From positions 2,279,001 to 2,343,000 of the forward strand of contig JAKTNV010000027.1 in NCBI GenBank assembly GCA_022747635.1: a stretch of DNA of 64,000 nucleotides. The letters run 5' to 3'. Shown in pieces: positions 43,511 through 55,811 of the stretch (within the stretch, counting starts at the first letter, position 1; each line of letters starts with the position of its first letter). The DNA is from Hetaerina americana. Its lineage: Eukaryota; Arthropoda; Insecta; Odonata; Calopterygidae. Made by a program: the position numbers and the translations under genes. Below the pieces are notes generated by a model, which saw nothing but the letters and a program-made list of their open reading frames with translations, ran no database searches and was not told where the DNA came from.

Positions 43511-43939
43511 CAGATGTCGTCATCCGTAGACCTGCAGCTATAATGGTCTCCATTATTTGAATCATTTTGCTGAAATATTGTGAATAAAAGTTAAGAAAAC
43601 TTAATTTTCAAAGTCCCATTTCTGGTGTTGAATCACCTCCTGCCACACATCCTAGTAGCGACTTTAAATCTACCATGTGAAAGTAGAACCAAAGTCTTTG
43701 AGAAAAATCGAGTGGAGTTGAGATTATTTTTAAAATGTTTGAAGGAAAGCAAATTCCATCTAATATCGTCATATTTGTACGCAGTCTTAATTTTGACAAC
43801 ACACTAGATTCAAAGCAGGGGGACAAAGATCATATGAGATAGCTACCTACAGCCAGAGGAAGTAGTCAAGGAAACAGCCTTCGTACGTCCGTACATGCAT
43901 CTTCAACCCCATTTATGAATGAAAAATAAACTAGAGGTG
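43511..43939. other. spacer with a doubtful LINE tail
   Basis: CACCTCCTGCCACACATCCT at 43630 recalls the CR1/L2-type tail but lacks the second half. Confidence 0.35.
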
Positions 43940-44520
43940 CTCTCACTAAGTATGGGATATGGAAGGAACTACAAGGCCATTAGACATATGCAACAGCAAG
44001 GTCGCGTTTCAAGCAGACGATGCGGTATATGTTGCAGAAACACGAGATAACCTGCGGAGACATATCTTATCAACCTTAATTATAAGTTTTATCAAGCAGG
44101 GCTAGCATTTGTCACAATATGAAAGTATTAAAGTAAAAAAACAAATATAGACCTTTTTGCTGACGTCAGTCAGGTGGTGAATGAAAATGAACCGATGACG
44201 CAATAAATCAAATTAAATATCTCGGTCTAGACTTGTTAAATGACCAGAATCTAGCGGACTATCTGAGGAGGCAAATCAACTGAGGTTCTGGACAAAAACT
44301 GGACACTGGTTCTGCAAACTATCTGAGGTGCTTAAGGAAGGCCGTATGAAATATTTTCAGCGCATGCATTTAAAAGACAAAGTTAACATTTGTAAGAATA
44401 TTTGGATTGTTTGTCATCAGAGCTGTCCAAATGCCCTTCCCATTAGGAAGTAGGATCTTGAAGTGTAATTCCATTAAAAGGGATTAAAAAGCGTCTTGTA
44501 AGACACCTAGTAAGCCGATT
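43940..44520 (+). pseudogene. weak LINE RT fragment
   Basis: FQADDAVYVAETRDNLRR (44008-44061), with ADD in RT-block position, then QIKYLGLDLLNDQNLADYLR (44210-44270). Heavily mutated; clade not assignable. Confidence 0.4.
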
Positions 44521-45059
44521 CATTTCCTCGTTTCCCGCCAACCATATGGTGTCCGTTTTAAAAATATCTTTTTTCTAAGATGTGTGTCGCAGGAAGAAGC
44601 CCGTGAAGTGGCCCAGGAATCGTTTAGCACTCCACTTTTCCCGTCTTGTTCCACAAACAGCATCCTTTTGCTCATCTGCCTTTTATTCAGACACAAGATG
44701 TATCTTGCGCTGTTGTGTGGCGTTCATGGTTGAAGGAATCACTAAGGAGTGCGTGCTAGGCGGAAAAACCGCACGGCTCGGTCGCATTTTTATAACTGAC
44801 TCATTGTCTATTTCGCCATTCTTGTACTAAAAGATTCTTCGCCCGGATTTCCCTAGCATTAATGATTTCAGTCCGTATTTGTATTTTGATAACATATGAA
44901 TACGTATATATTTTTAACTAAGCGACAGTCCACGAAAAAGGCGCCAATTTTACCCGAAAACCATTTTCCATGAACATTTTTTTAAATATTTTGTTCAAAG
45001 TCAGCGTTCATCAACCGGTTAACTTTCGTGTTCACAAAAATCATATCTAAAATTTGAAG
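44521..45059. other. unique DNA
   Basis: An 82-codon plus-strand frame at 44582-44830 (cysteine- and arginine-rich) has no supporting context. Confidence 0.35.
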
Positions 45060-46240
45060 TTAATAATGAATAACCTAATAACCCTGCCTGACACCATTGC
45101 CTAACACTGCCCATCTGGACTCTCCGTTCCCCAATCGCACCTGAGCGGTCTGAGACATGTACAGGCTGCGGATTAGCCTCCTGTCCCTCCAATCTATTCC
45201 TATTTTCTGCAATATACTCATTAATTTTTTCCAATTCAATCCATCAGGTTTGCGGTCTCGGCTATCCCGTTTTAATTAAACGCCTTTTCGAAATCCACGA
45301 AACGGGCAAATAAGTCCTGATTGTATTCTATATTCCGCTGTATTGGTGATCTCATTACTGCAATGGCACCGCGCGTACCTCTCCCCACCCTAAACCCAAA
45401 CTAATCATCCCCTGAGTAATCATTCGCCTTGCTCTCCATTCTTTTGTTGATGATCCTGAGAACCGCTTTAGCTGTATGGGAAATCAAACTTATTCTTCTA
45501 TTGTCCTCACATACTGAGCCTTTACCTTTTTCGGAATAGGAACTAACACTGATCTCACACAGACTTCCGGCCAGATTCCTTCCTCATAGACGCTACAAAT
45601 CAGTCCATATACTCTTTTATGTAGACTACCACATTTTCCTAAACCGTCTATTAGTCCCGCGGGAATGTCGTTTTCCCCCACGGTCTTATTTGATTCCAAC
45701 TCCCTTAATGCCCTTTCTATCTCATCGCCGAATATGCCTCGACCTAAGCTATCTTTGAAATTTCTTCTCAATTCCCTTTCTACGTCATGTTCTCTTTCTT
45801 TGTACCCGACTTATCTCTAACGGAAAGCATAAATATTCCCTTCTTACTTCCCGATAATGATTTAACCTTGCTGAATATGCACCCTTCCTCTGCAAACTTT
45901 CCATATCCTCACACTGCGTCTTCCACCATGCTTCTTTTGCTTTATTTGTTGCCCGCCTCAATTTATTGTTTAATCCTTTGTACTTCATTTTGCCTATCTC
46001 TGTATTTACACCCTTCCATATTCTCCGCTCATCCATCTTTGTAATCATCTCATCCGTGATCCATGGTTTCCTAATCCTTTTCGCGTTAACGGTTCCAATA
46101 ATGTCTTTTGCGGCTTTAGATAACCCTTTCTTGATACATTTCCATTTTTCCTCGATAGTACTCAGCTCTTTACCCTCATCCATGATTTTCTCACACACTA
46201 TTATTATGTTCGGCATTAATTTTTTTACAGATTTAATTTT
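45060..46240 (-). pseudogene. LINE endonuclease-RT linker and RT palm, decayed
   Basis: Minus-strand reading: 46216-45785 encodes a linker rich in basic residues (KPWITDEMITKMDERR, NKLRRATNKAKEAWWKTQCE); 45771-45490 gives RALRELESNKTVGENDIPAG and ICSVYEEGIWPEVCVRSVLVPIPKK (RT blocks 0-1); then RTISLISHTAKAVLRIIN (block 2) and ARFVDFEKAFN near 45300 (the D of the catalytic palm), after which it decays. Opposite strand to, and possibly the same family as, 42825-43510. Confidence 0.75.
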
Positions 46241-46439
46241 TGAACTTGTTGTTTGTGGTTAAAATTCTGTAAATTTTCCAGTACGTATAATTGTGGTTCA
46301 CGTTTCTCTTGTGGTTAATTTTTACTCTTTCAAGAAGAAATGAATTTTGAAATGTTGATGTGCCGCTCTCATTATCCACCCTCTTATCTAGCATGTGTAT
46401 ATCGTCTTCTTGAGAATTTTAGTGAATATTTTTCTATTT

Positions 46440-46560
46440 ACCTAGTCCTTTAAACACCCTTCCTCTCCCTTATCCCTTACCCATCCCACCTGGTGCTTGC
46501 ATCCCCTGCCGCACTCCTTTTTCGTGTATCGCGGGATATTTATGTAGATTTAGATGAAGT
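46440..46560 (+). mobile_element. second LINE family, 3' tail
   Basis: CACCTGGTGCTTGCATCCCC and GTAGATTTAGATGAAGTAGA match the end of 15590-16048. TTTAAACACCCTTCCTCTCC precedes it in both. Confidence 0.6.
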
Positions 46561-46689
46561 AGATTATTCATAAGGTGGGATGCGGACGGGAAATACAAGG
46601 CATTTAGTAGAGTACAAATATTCGAGGGATGAGAGGTGAGCTTGCGACTGAGGTTTGTTTGCGCGTGTGTGTGTGCCCTGACGATAAGT

Positions 46690-46920
46690 CTACCCCTTTG
46701 CACCCTGGGTGTTTAATGCCCCGAGGCGGGTCTGACTTCCGCCCCCTCCCTATTAACACACAATAGCCGAGCGTGCGTCCTCCCGACGCTGCTCCTGCCC
46801 CCCTACCCATGCCCAGACGCGACTCCCAGCACCCTCCGCCTCCTCTTCGCCTTCGTAGAGTCGTTGGGCGGCCCCCCAAGGCCAGCCCATGCGGCGGCCC
46901 CCGACGATCGCCGTTAACGT
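46690..46920. other. GC-rich patch
   Basis: Runs of C and CCGC (46780-46900). The open frames are compositional. Confidence 0.45.
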
Positions 46921-47294
46921 ATTTCATTCGAGCGTGTTCTGCGTCCAATGGCGTAGTAATGCCATAATGGAAGTGCATACAAAGGAGTCCTTCCCCCATT
47001 TACCTTCTCGGGTGGTCGAATACAGTGAGCGAATTGTCTCTTAAGGGGCGACGCCTTAGGACTCCTTGCTGACACAGTGATGACGTAATGAACCTAGAAC
47101 TCTAAATAACGAACACTCGAAGTATATCATTGCCGCATACAACACTAGAGACTCACTACGATTCATCTTTAGGGGCATTGTCCATCCCCTACCTCGTAGT
47201 CTTCAGAAATGTTCTATTTTGTTAATTCAAAATGACCCTCTAAGCAGATTCTTTTTAAGAAATGTTTCAAAAATTTGCCACCGGATTTTTTAAA
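46921..47294. other. unique DNA
   Basis: Nothing recognised. Confidence 0.4.
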
Positions 47295-47376
47295 GCTTAA
47301 ATGGATGGTGACTTAAAATCCCCACCACACGCCCTTGTGGCGGCTTGCGAGGTATTGTGTAGATGGAGATGTAGAT
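47295..47376 (+). mobile_element. LINE tail, very short insertion
   Basis: GGTGACTTAAAATCCCCACC, hairpin, then GTGTAGATGGAGATGTAGAT. Confidence 0.75.
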
Positions 47377-47847
47377 GAAGCCCAATGTCACCCAAGTATA
47401 TGAGTCTCTTCTCTCTTAAATTCGATTTCATAATTTTAGAACGTAAAAATGAGTATATATTGCACCAAATCAATATCCAAGAAAAAAAAATTCCTTACAT
47501 TGCCCCTTGCCAGTTCATGTCCAGCATATTTTCCATTGTGCCAGTTCGATCAAAAGGGATATGGATAGCTGTTTTTTGTGTGGCCAGTAACACGAAGACT
47601 CTAGAACATCGAAACCTAAAGCAAAGCATGAATCTCGCTAAAAAAACGGATGAAATGAGCTTTGTTCTCCTTGTCAATGCCATAAAAATCCTTGATTTCT
47701 GTTGTAAATTCTTCATTTTATCTGATATTGAATAATTAGGCTCGCAAGCAAATCATGGTATTTCCTCTCATTCACCCATGGGATGTTCATGTACTGATAG
47801 CAATTCTGAATCCGTTTTAGGACTCTTGGACACACTATCAGTAAGTT
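47377..47847. other. unique DNA with a 116-codon frame
   Basis: A plus-strand frame at 47385-47735 is open on one of the more ordinary-composition stretches, but the start lies in the LINE tail flank. No domain, no splice sites. Confidence 0.3.
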
Positions 47848-48150
47848 ATTCCTAGTGGTAGTTTTCGTAGGAGGCGACAGACAGCTGAGGTCATTTGTGC
47901 CATTAAGGATGGACAGGAAAGGATGAAGGGTGGAGAGAAACACGACCTCGGCATAAGCCTACTCTTAATGAAAAGCGCCAAGGGGTCCGCAGCTTAAAAT
48001 CCCATCCGACGGACGGCGTACTTACTCAAAGTGCTCTCCACAAAGCAGCTCAAGTAGGGATCGGGATACTACTGAGAAATGTCTGTAGCCACCGGGATTC
48101 GAACACGGGTCATCAAAGTGGCCATCCAGTACGTTAGCCACCAAACCATT
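47848..48150 (-). mobile_element. SINE family 2, near-complete
   Basis: Minus strand: tRNA-like head with B box GTGTTCGAATCCC (48096-48108), body with AAGTACGCCGTCCGTCGG, and the CTGTCTGTCGCCTCC end near 47870 followed by AAACTACCACTAGG. Confidence 0.8.
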
Positions 48151-48240
48151 CCTATTCCATTTGTTATTCCTCTTATAATCGATGGCCATTTTCAAATATA
48201 TTGATTTTAAAATAAGTTGATGGTAGAGTAAATTATTTGG

Positions 48241-48423
48241 ATATATTCTATTGTTTCAGGCTTCACTTCGTGGAAGTAATTGATATCCATTATTGAAATA
48301 GAAAGAAAGACTCGTACTTTTCCACAGATTTTATTATACGGCACGACGCGTTTCACCGACTTGCGGCATCTGTGGAAATCTGTGGAAAAGTACGAGTCTT
48401 TCTTTCTATTTCAATAATGGATA
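48241..48423 (+). mobile_element. fold-back element, copy 2, 48-bp perfect arms
   Basis: 12-bp direct repeats TAAATTATTTGG (48229-48240, 48424-48435). Module TTTCAGGCTTCACTTCGTGG at 48254-48273. Arms 48283-48330 and 48377-48424 pair over 48 of 48 positions. The 46-nt loop carries, on the minus strand, GATGCCGCAAGTCGGTGAAA followed by CGCGTCG, a degenerate ribozyme-like core. Confidence 0.88.
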
Positions 48424-48435
48424 TAAATTATTTGG

Positions 48436-49229
48436 GTTTGGTGTACACTTGAAAAATAATTGCGAGAATCATAGTCGCATTTTCTTCTTTTTCGGCTTCT
48501 CTTCACATCATTCCATGTTTTACCATTCTGTAGGATAACCTATAAATATATTTTTTAGGATTTGAACCGCTCAGCGCATAGTTCTATACTCAGTGTCTTC
48601 TTTTGGCTTCGACTGACGATTAAGGCAACGTATGATGTCACTGATGCCCAACCTTTATCTTCCCGCAGGCTGAATAAAAAATATAGAAGTTGCTTCGTGG
48701 TTTTGAATAAATTCATTACATCAGTAGGTACATAAAGTAACTTAGAAAGGTATTTTAAATATTTTAATTAATATGTATTTTTATTTTATTTCAACGCAAA
48801 ACAAGAAATTTTAATTTGAAATTTCAAGTTTTCCTTGGTTGAAAATCATCATTGACGATCAAAAGCTTAATTAAAAGTAGTGACAGGCCGCAGACTGTGA
48901 AGCATTTTCATATATGATAGCGCAAATTTTTATTAGTGCAGTGTAATTCTTGTCGATGTCAGTTATTTCCTTCAACGGCAAAACTTCAAAGGTTCAACGG
49001 CATTTCAAACTCCTGTCTTTATTCCTCTGGAATATAAACAAGAGTTAGAATATTCTCTATTTCTCCTCATCACATTCACATCACACGAGTATGATTTCAA
49101 AACTATACCACGCTCATTAGATGACGCTATCTGGTGACCAAGCATTCTTCCGCCTATGAGTTGCTTCGTTATCTTTCCAGACTATCAATGAATCTTTTGA
49201 TTACAGATTCTGTGTCGTATTGCCTTCTC
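48436..49229. other. unique DNA
   Basis: AT-rich. No feature is supported. Confidence 0.4.
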
Positions 49230-49500
49230 ACCCACCCCCGTGCTCTTCTCCACCGTCCGATTTCAATGCCAACTACCACCTCTCGCCCACCCGCTAACAG
49301 CCCGGGGGAGAGAGTGGGGGTCGTCCGACAAATCTCCGAGTACGGAGACTTGAACGTCAGGGGGCCACCGTATCCGTCGCGCGTTCAAGTCTCCGCACTT
49401 GTTGCGTTCCCACCTGCTCGGCCGACCCGCCTGCCGCCCACCCATTCCATGCTGTCCGTTGACTCGGAAGATGCTTCGTCTTTGCCATTTCCGAGTCCAC
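49230..49500. other. GC-rich patch with internal inverted repeat
   Basis: CGGAGACTTGAACG (49341) and CGTTCAAGTCTCCG (49382) are a perfect 14-bp inverted pair with a 27-base spacer. Frames over the patch are open on both strands. Confidence 0.55.
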
Positions 49501-50934
49501 GCCCAGATGGCGTCATCATCATTATTTGAATCCGAAGATTGTTGACGATAGCAGACCTTCACTATTCCCTTCCTATATGATGGTATTAGATAAATGTACA
49601 CCCTGATAGCTTCCCCTCTCCACTTGGCGTAGACGTTTTAGTTTCCTTGGTCTTCTTCGGGGTGCCTTCATTTCTTTTCTCACTACTATTGCGTTCCTTG
49701 CAATCATGTCTCAAAAAATGCCAAATCCTATTTATTTTATTTATCGTAATCCATATCGTATTGTACGTACTCTTCTGAATACTTAATTTCTTACTTGTTC
49801 AATCAATTTTATCTTTTGCAAGATTCCCAAGTTTTAAAGGCGTTCATTCTTCTCTGGTTTTATTTTTCATAGGTTCATCCCTCCAATCCACAAGTGCCGT
49901 ATTTCACGCGAACGTTTCATAATTATTCCTTGTTTTTGAGAGTATCTTCCTTGGGCATAATATTTGTCTTCACATAATTAATGCCATCATAGATGTAACT
50001 ATTCTGCTCCTGATATCTGTTAAGATCATTTCATTCAATTGTTTACATTTAATTACGTAAATTAACGATTCCACTTCTAATATGTCATCGCTTAACGGAC
50101 CCAGATGAATTGGCACAATTAACCTGCCGACAAATCGGAGACGAATTCTTCCTTCGTGGCAAAAACCCTTCAATTTATTATTTTCTTTCGGTGTATCTAT
50201 TACCATCATTGGTTGGAAATTGAAAGATGATTGCACTAAAAATTATGTACTCTCTACTTCACTAATCTCTTCTGCTGTTCAATTAATCACTTGGAATATA
50301 GAGTGCACCTGAAGGTTTGTTTATTATCTGTAGACCTGTTCTATATACAGCTCGGGCATGCAAAACCTGTATTTATTTCCTGTCTCTGGTTCACAGATAA
50401 GCATAAATGTTTAGTGATTCTCATGTAAATAATTGTAATGCTTTTGAAATTTCTTTTAGGAGAATGCTTTTTTAGTGGCGAGATTTGAAGTTGGTAGATC
50501 AGAGAATGGTTAATAATTTCCTGAAAAGATATTTGAAAGTATTGGACATGAATATTTTTTGGAATCGGCATTGGTTTATTTGCTCTAGCATTGTCAATTT
50601 TCTTAGTTAGCCATAGAAAGTCAAAGTCTGCCTTCTATGATGTTTGATCGCAGAGAAAATCTTATTATTCCGTAATAGCATAATCTGGTATTTTTCCAGA
50701 AAAAGTTATGATGGAAATTATTTAATAAAATTATAAAATGCATAACGACACCCTCCGCTTATCCATCATCATTTATTTTAGCGTTGCATGGCCTGGAGTC
50801 TTCACGATCTATTGATGTCTCATCTTAATTTATATTGTTGTTCTAGTATGTACTAGTTATTTGTGCGACTTTTGTGCGCTGGTTTACTCATAAATATAAG
50901 AAATTTCACAATGCAAATATTATTTGTCCATATG
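49501..50934. other. AT-rich unique DNA
   Basis: No repeat or gene recognised. Confidence 0.45.
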
Positions 50935-51055
50935 GGGATTCAAACTCGGTTCTGACCGGCCGAGAGTTTCAGCTTAGCACCTTATTTGGCTGAAGCAATG
51001 GGGCGGACTTAGTTCGAGGGATCCTGGTTCTAATGCCGGGTGAGGTGTATAATTT
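50935..51055. mobile_element. inverted pair of tRNA-like SINE pieces
   Basis: A minus-strand B box (GAGTTTGAATCC, 50937-50948) and a plus-strand B box (GGTTCTAATGCC, 51029) point away from each other, with A-box-like sequence between them, as at 10609-10808. Confidence 0.45.
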
Positions 51056-51657
51056 TTACCCTTTGAAGTTCCTCGCTGGCGAGACTCATACAGCTTAATT
51101 CTGACGCGAACTTTTGAGGAGTGATGCAAGTCCGCTTACCTCTCGATGGTCAAATTTTTTTCCGATTCGCATTTCTCTTCCCTCGTAACTGAGGAACGAT
51201 TGAGGTATTTACGGTGTGGTTTCCGCGCTGCGGAATTATATCGGCCGCCCTTGGGGGAGAGAGTTGAATCATCGACCTTGGCTCGGAGGGAAGACCCTCC
51301 CTTCCCCTCCTCCTCCCATGCCCCGGCTGGTCGCGGAGAGGTTTTCCCACGCGCGCCCCCTCCAAACGCCCACCCAACTTCTTCCTACTTCACGCCATTG
51401 TTTACGAAAGACGAGAAAATGAAAAGAAAAATCAATTCCCCCCATAGAAGTGAATTTCACCTCGGATAGATCGCAGATAGCCCTCTAACGCGACGTTTAT
51501 ATCTTTAGTCGGAGGGTCTAATCATTTCTAAATACCCAAATGCTTGACATCAATAATGTTTAATGTGTGCGCTTCCGGAAGTTTTAATTATTAGGGAAGC
51601 CGATCAACAGCCAAGGTCGTTCGCGCCTTTGGGAGTAGTAAGTGGGTAATCGGTGTA
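51056..51657. other. spacer with a GC-rich patch at 51230-51400
   Basis: The patch has runs of CCTCC and open overlapping frames. No gene is supported. Confidence 0.4.
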
Positions 51658-52213
51658 CATGGTTTGTATAAAAAGTATCGGGAAAAGTTTCGGAAGAATA
51701 GATTTAAATCGGATATTGCTCAAATGCCTCATAATTCTTCAAAATAAATCCTTTGAGCGTCGAAACAATTTTTCAGCGGCTTTTACACGATTCGAAGGCT
51801 CCCTGGTAGGCGGAAGGTCCTTAAGGGTACGCGTACAAGCCTCTTTGACGGCAATTTGGTGGTGTCCTTTGAGGTAGGGAGGATTTCGCTTTTATAAGGA
51901 ATAGGAAATAGTCTCCTGGTGCCAAGCCTGGACTGAAATGGGGTTGGGGAATCGTCACGATGCCTTTGCAAAAGTTCTTTTCAAGTAGACACTCGACTCT
52001 GCCCTTAGTCGTCCGTCAAGACCTTCGGGATGAGTTCATCATAGATTTTTGGTATCGCCAAATTTTCAATGATATTGATGTGTACACTGTCATTGCCTTA
52101 TAAATGCCTATGTATGGTCTGCAATCATGCGATCACACTTAAACGATGGTCTGGATTCAGCACTTCTCGCACACGTCGGGAAAAAATTATTACCGATACT
52201 TTTTATACAAACA
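51658..52213 (-). mobile_element. mariner family A, internally deleted copy 3
   Basis: TIRs (GGTTTGTATAAAAAGTATCG at 51661; inverted partner at 52192-52213), with TA before the left end. The minus strand retains the C-terminal GTLKDLPPTREPSNR-like segment and the 5' segment joined at the same place as the other copies. Confidence 0.83.
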
Positions 52214-52371
52214 TTGTTGGGAGGTTCATAAGAGAATTTCCTAAGAATGACATGAGAGAAAAATCCGGCTAGAGCATTTGTTTCCTCTTAAAGAAAGGGG
52301 CCAAGGGAAGGGTCAACCACTTAATGCTTCGGCACTTTACTGAAGAGGTCTCCACATTGTACTCAAGGAGC
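52214..52371. other. spacer
   Basis: Nothing recognised. Confidence 0.3.
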
Positions 52372-52420
52372 AATTCTACATCTATATAATAATACCCCGC
52401 AAGCCGCCGCAAAATTAGGA
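52372..52420 (-). mobile_element. LINE tail fragment
   Basis: CTACATCTATATAATAATAC then CCCGCAAGCCGCCGC, truncated within the hairpin. Confidence 0.6.
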
Positions 52421-52774
52421 TACTCTGAAATATTTTCCACCATCGCGTCACGGCGAAATTCAAGCCCAAGTGTGGGAAACCAGAATACTAGCGAGACTCG
52501 TTTCCGATCTAATGTTCGTGCCCTTAATATCATATTACAATATCAAGTGGTTTGAGTAACTGGCCCAAATTATTTGGCGAGGATGGGATGGGCAGGAGGA
52601 TATTGTCTTAATATGCGACTTAGGACAAGGTGAATTGTTAAGGACGTGATTTTCTCTCCCCCACCTCTCTTGAGTAGGAATAGATACTTTGAATTAATTC
52701 TCTTGGATTTCGATTATTCACAACAGAGCTAATGGTAATTCTATTTGATCTTCCCAGGCCCAAAGGTAAAGGAT
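52421..52774. other. unique DNA
   Basis: Nothing recognised. Confidence 0.4.
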
Positions 52775-52870
52775 ATATCTACATCTACATCAATACCCTG
52801 CAAGCCACCAAAAAGGTGTGTGGCAGTCTAGTGTGTGGTATTCTAACCTATCCAGGGTGTGGTATTCTAA
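52775..52870 (-). mobile_element. LINE tail with duplicated segment
   Basis: Hairpin 52793-52827, followed by the 17-base GTGTGGTATTCTAACCT present twice in tandem (52829-52845, 52857-52873). Confidence 0.6.
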
Positions 52871-53699
52871 CCTACCCAATATCGATTCAAAAAATCAATT
52901 CAATATCCATGCGACCAATTGAATTGATTCCGACAAAACACATGCAGATGAATTAAACGATCTCCATGCAGATAGTTTTAATACTAATTAAGTGGATTTT
53001 CCGGAGAATATGTGCCTTTAGGACACTCGTCTTAGACCACTTAAAAGACTTGGTACAAAGAACAAATTTTCACAGATTGTTTAAATCGTTCTAACACATG
53101 CAAAAAATCCAAAAATATATTCCGAATTCAACCCCATTCAAATATGTCAAAATAAGAATCGCCCCGGAGTCTCATGTAAGAACCTAATAAATCTATGGTA
53201 TTATCAATTGTGACTTATCGTATGATGGATGCGAGAAGCCATTTTAAAACAGCTGAAACAAAGAATATGCATGAGTTTATAATTTTACTGAATCGTGAAT
53301 TTCAAATTATTCTTGGGGAAATGACTTCATAAATGAAGCTCCTTGATATACATATCTTTCGCTTGTTTTTGGATCCAGGGGGTAGGAAAGCTAATAAATG
53401 GCGAAACTATTCCAAAATCTTGAGTTAGATTCTCGAAGACTATTACACGTTGGGTTAACTCAAGATGTGCGAAAATCATTAAGAGCAAATGTTCCTGGCA
53501 AGTGCAAGAGGCAGAAGGCGAAGAGCAATCCCCTCCTTCTTAAAATCATGTCCATGAGCGAATTTTGCATGTCGTAGAAGTTTTCGTTCGCACTGCACTA
53601 TAAACCTATTAAATCGTGCATTATGTTGATTACTTTGGTTTAGTTTTTTAACCAAATATGGCAGGATTAACGAGACAAAATCGGTTACAGTTTTCATGC
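52871..53699. other. unique AT-rich DNA
   Basis: Nothing recognised. Confidence 0.4.
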
Positions 53700-54250
53700 T
53701 GATTCTGCAACGTATCGGTAACAATTTTTTCTTAGCCTGTGCGTGAAGTGCTGAATTATGACCTTTGCTTAAGTATACCAATGGTTGCAGATCCTATATT
53801 GGCATTGATAACAGTGCACACACCATTATCACTGAAAATTTGGCGATGGGGAAGACCTGCGCTAAACTCTTCCTCCCGAAGGTCTTTGGACGGACGACCA
53901 ATCAGAGTCTGCTTGTGAAGACCTTCTGCAACGACATCGCGACGATTCCCCAACTCCCTTAGAGTCCCGAATTAGCATCAGTAGACTATTTTTCCTATTC
54001 CTATAAAAGTAAAATCCTACCTCCCTCAAAGGATACTAACAAGGGACCGTAAGTGCCATCAATGAAGCTTGTACGCGTACCCTTAAGGACCTTCCGCCTG
54101 CTAGGGAGGCTTCGAGTCGTGGGAAAGCCCCTCTGGCAAAAGTGTGTCGACGCTCTCAAGGGATGTACTTCGAATAATTTTGAGGCATTGTAGCAATATT
54201 CGAAACAAATCTATTTCTCCAAAACTTTCCTTAACTACATGCGAACCATG
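53700..54250 (+). mobile_element. mariner family A, internally deleted copy 4
   Basis: The plus frame includes DNSAHTIITENLAMGKTCAK then KVFG..TNQSLLVKTFCNDI and ATIPQLP. That is the middle of the transposase N-terminal half joined directly to the block before the third Asp (SPEL.SVDYFSYS-like), then the C-terminus near 54060-54190. Both TIRs are diverged. Confidence 0.82.
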
Positions 54251-54479
54251 TAGTTAGCCTACCCCATTAAAAGAAAACGTTTCTCTTCGGCAATATATCT
54301 ATCATGATTTGTAATCTATGCTAATATGTTGTCCACGCATGCGCAAACATATAGGTACGCTGAATATTTTTGGGAGCCAGTCGAGGAAGAATGGACACAT
54401 TTTCATGTGGTGCAATCTTCCCTTTGTCAGCCTCGCATCCCATCTTCCTCGGGACGACGGTGTTCGCAGTATGAATAGT
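54251..54479. other. spacer
   Basis: Nothing recognised. Confidence 0.3.
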
Positions 54480-54860
54480 AGCCTCTGCTGAATACAATGG
54501 AGAGGGCTTCATTAACCACGGAGCTCCCCTCGAGCGGGGCGGGAGATCCGAGAGTGGTCGCATTGGCAATGGGATCCCAGTAGATCGACGCTCCCTGGGG
54601 AGGGGGCGAGCGCTTCTTCCCCCTCGCCACACATTTCCTCCCGAGCGGATCGCAGATGGAGAGCGATAGAGGGCGGAATAACATCGCCCTCCGACACACT
54701 CTCATTGAGAGGAAACGATCGGCGCCCTACTTGTAATGCTTTGCAAGGACCCAGGGGCGTGTGTGGACGGCGAGAGGCGTGGACGAGAAAGCAACGCTCT
54801 GGGAACACGAATCCCCGTGGTGGAGGACGAGCCCGGAAGAAAGTACGGCGAAGGGCGCCT
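54480..54860. other. GC- and CpG-rich patch
   Basis: Three overlapping minus-strand frames and one plus-strand frame are open here. The pattern is compositional. Confidence 0.5.
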
Positions 54861-55324
54861 GAGCAAAAAAATTGAGAAAATCGAGGTCCCACTTGTGGCG
54901 AAGGAGCAAAAAAGGGAGGGGAATGGAAAATGGAAAAGATGACCCATCATGACCGCAAATGAATGGCGGTTTCCGTTTCTAGAATAGTAGGAGGGACTGG
55001 AAGAGTAGTGGGTATTAAATATCTTTGGTATTATTAGAATCGAAGCTTGAAGTAGGCTTTTGTAGGACACGAACACTAATACACTTGTAAGGTCCGTATA
55101 ACACGACCTAAATGGTACAAAAATCTCTCTGAAGAAGCCTCCGGTTCCCTTTAATCTCTGCCTCACTTCAATTACTTCAGAATGTTCTTATTTTCTTCCC
55201 GATTTCTCTCTTACTTAGAATTCTCCCCTCTTCCATTGCCTTCATTGTCTCTCAGTCCCTTAGGCATCTTTAATGCCTTCTTCAGAGGGCACCTTAACAT
55301 CGAGGCAGTCATATCAGTTTATGG

Positions 55325-55327
<3 letters not shown>
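54861..55327. other. unique DNA, pyrimidine-rich 55140-55290
   Basis: No acceptor/donor pair or coding frame stands out. Confidence 0.4.
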
Positions 55328-55412
<85 letters not shown>

Positions 55413-55589
55413 TTATATATATATATTTATATATATTTATATATTTATTTATATATTTATATATATATATTTATATATATATATATATTTATTTATTTAT
55501 ATATATATTTATATATATATTTATATATTTATTTATATATTTATATATATATTTATATATATATTTATATATATATTTATATATATATA

Positions 55590-55628
<39 letters not shown>

Positions 55629-55651
55629 TTATATATATATATATATATTTA

Positions 55652-55685
<34 letters not shown>

Positions 55686-55690
55686 CATGT
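55328..55690. repeat. (TA)n array with interspersed TTTA units
   Basis: About 360 bp of TA dinucleotides with scattered TATTTA blocks (from 55408 on). It opens long meaningless frames on the plus strand (isoleucine/tyrosine repeats). Confidence 0.97.
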
Positions 55691-55811
55691 ATGTATAGTG
55701 AGTATATGCATTATTTATAATTTATAACCTAGTACGTTTCTTTCTAAATTAAATTCCTAGCATGCCTTTGGACACATGGGTTCAATTACTTGGTTAGATG
55801 CATCGCATTTA

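Noticed and set aside
55182..55727. 181- and 141-codon frames of alternating Tyr and Ile
   Set aside because: They are translations of the TA/TTTA array and have no coding meaning.
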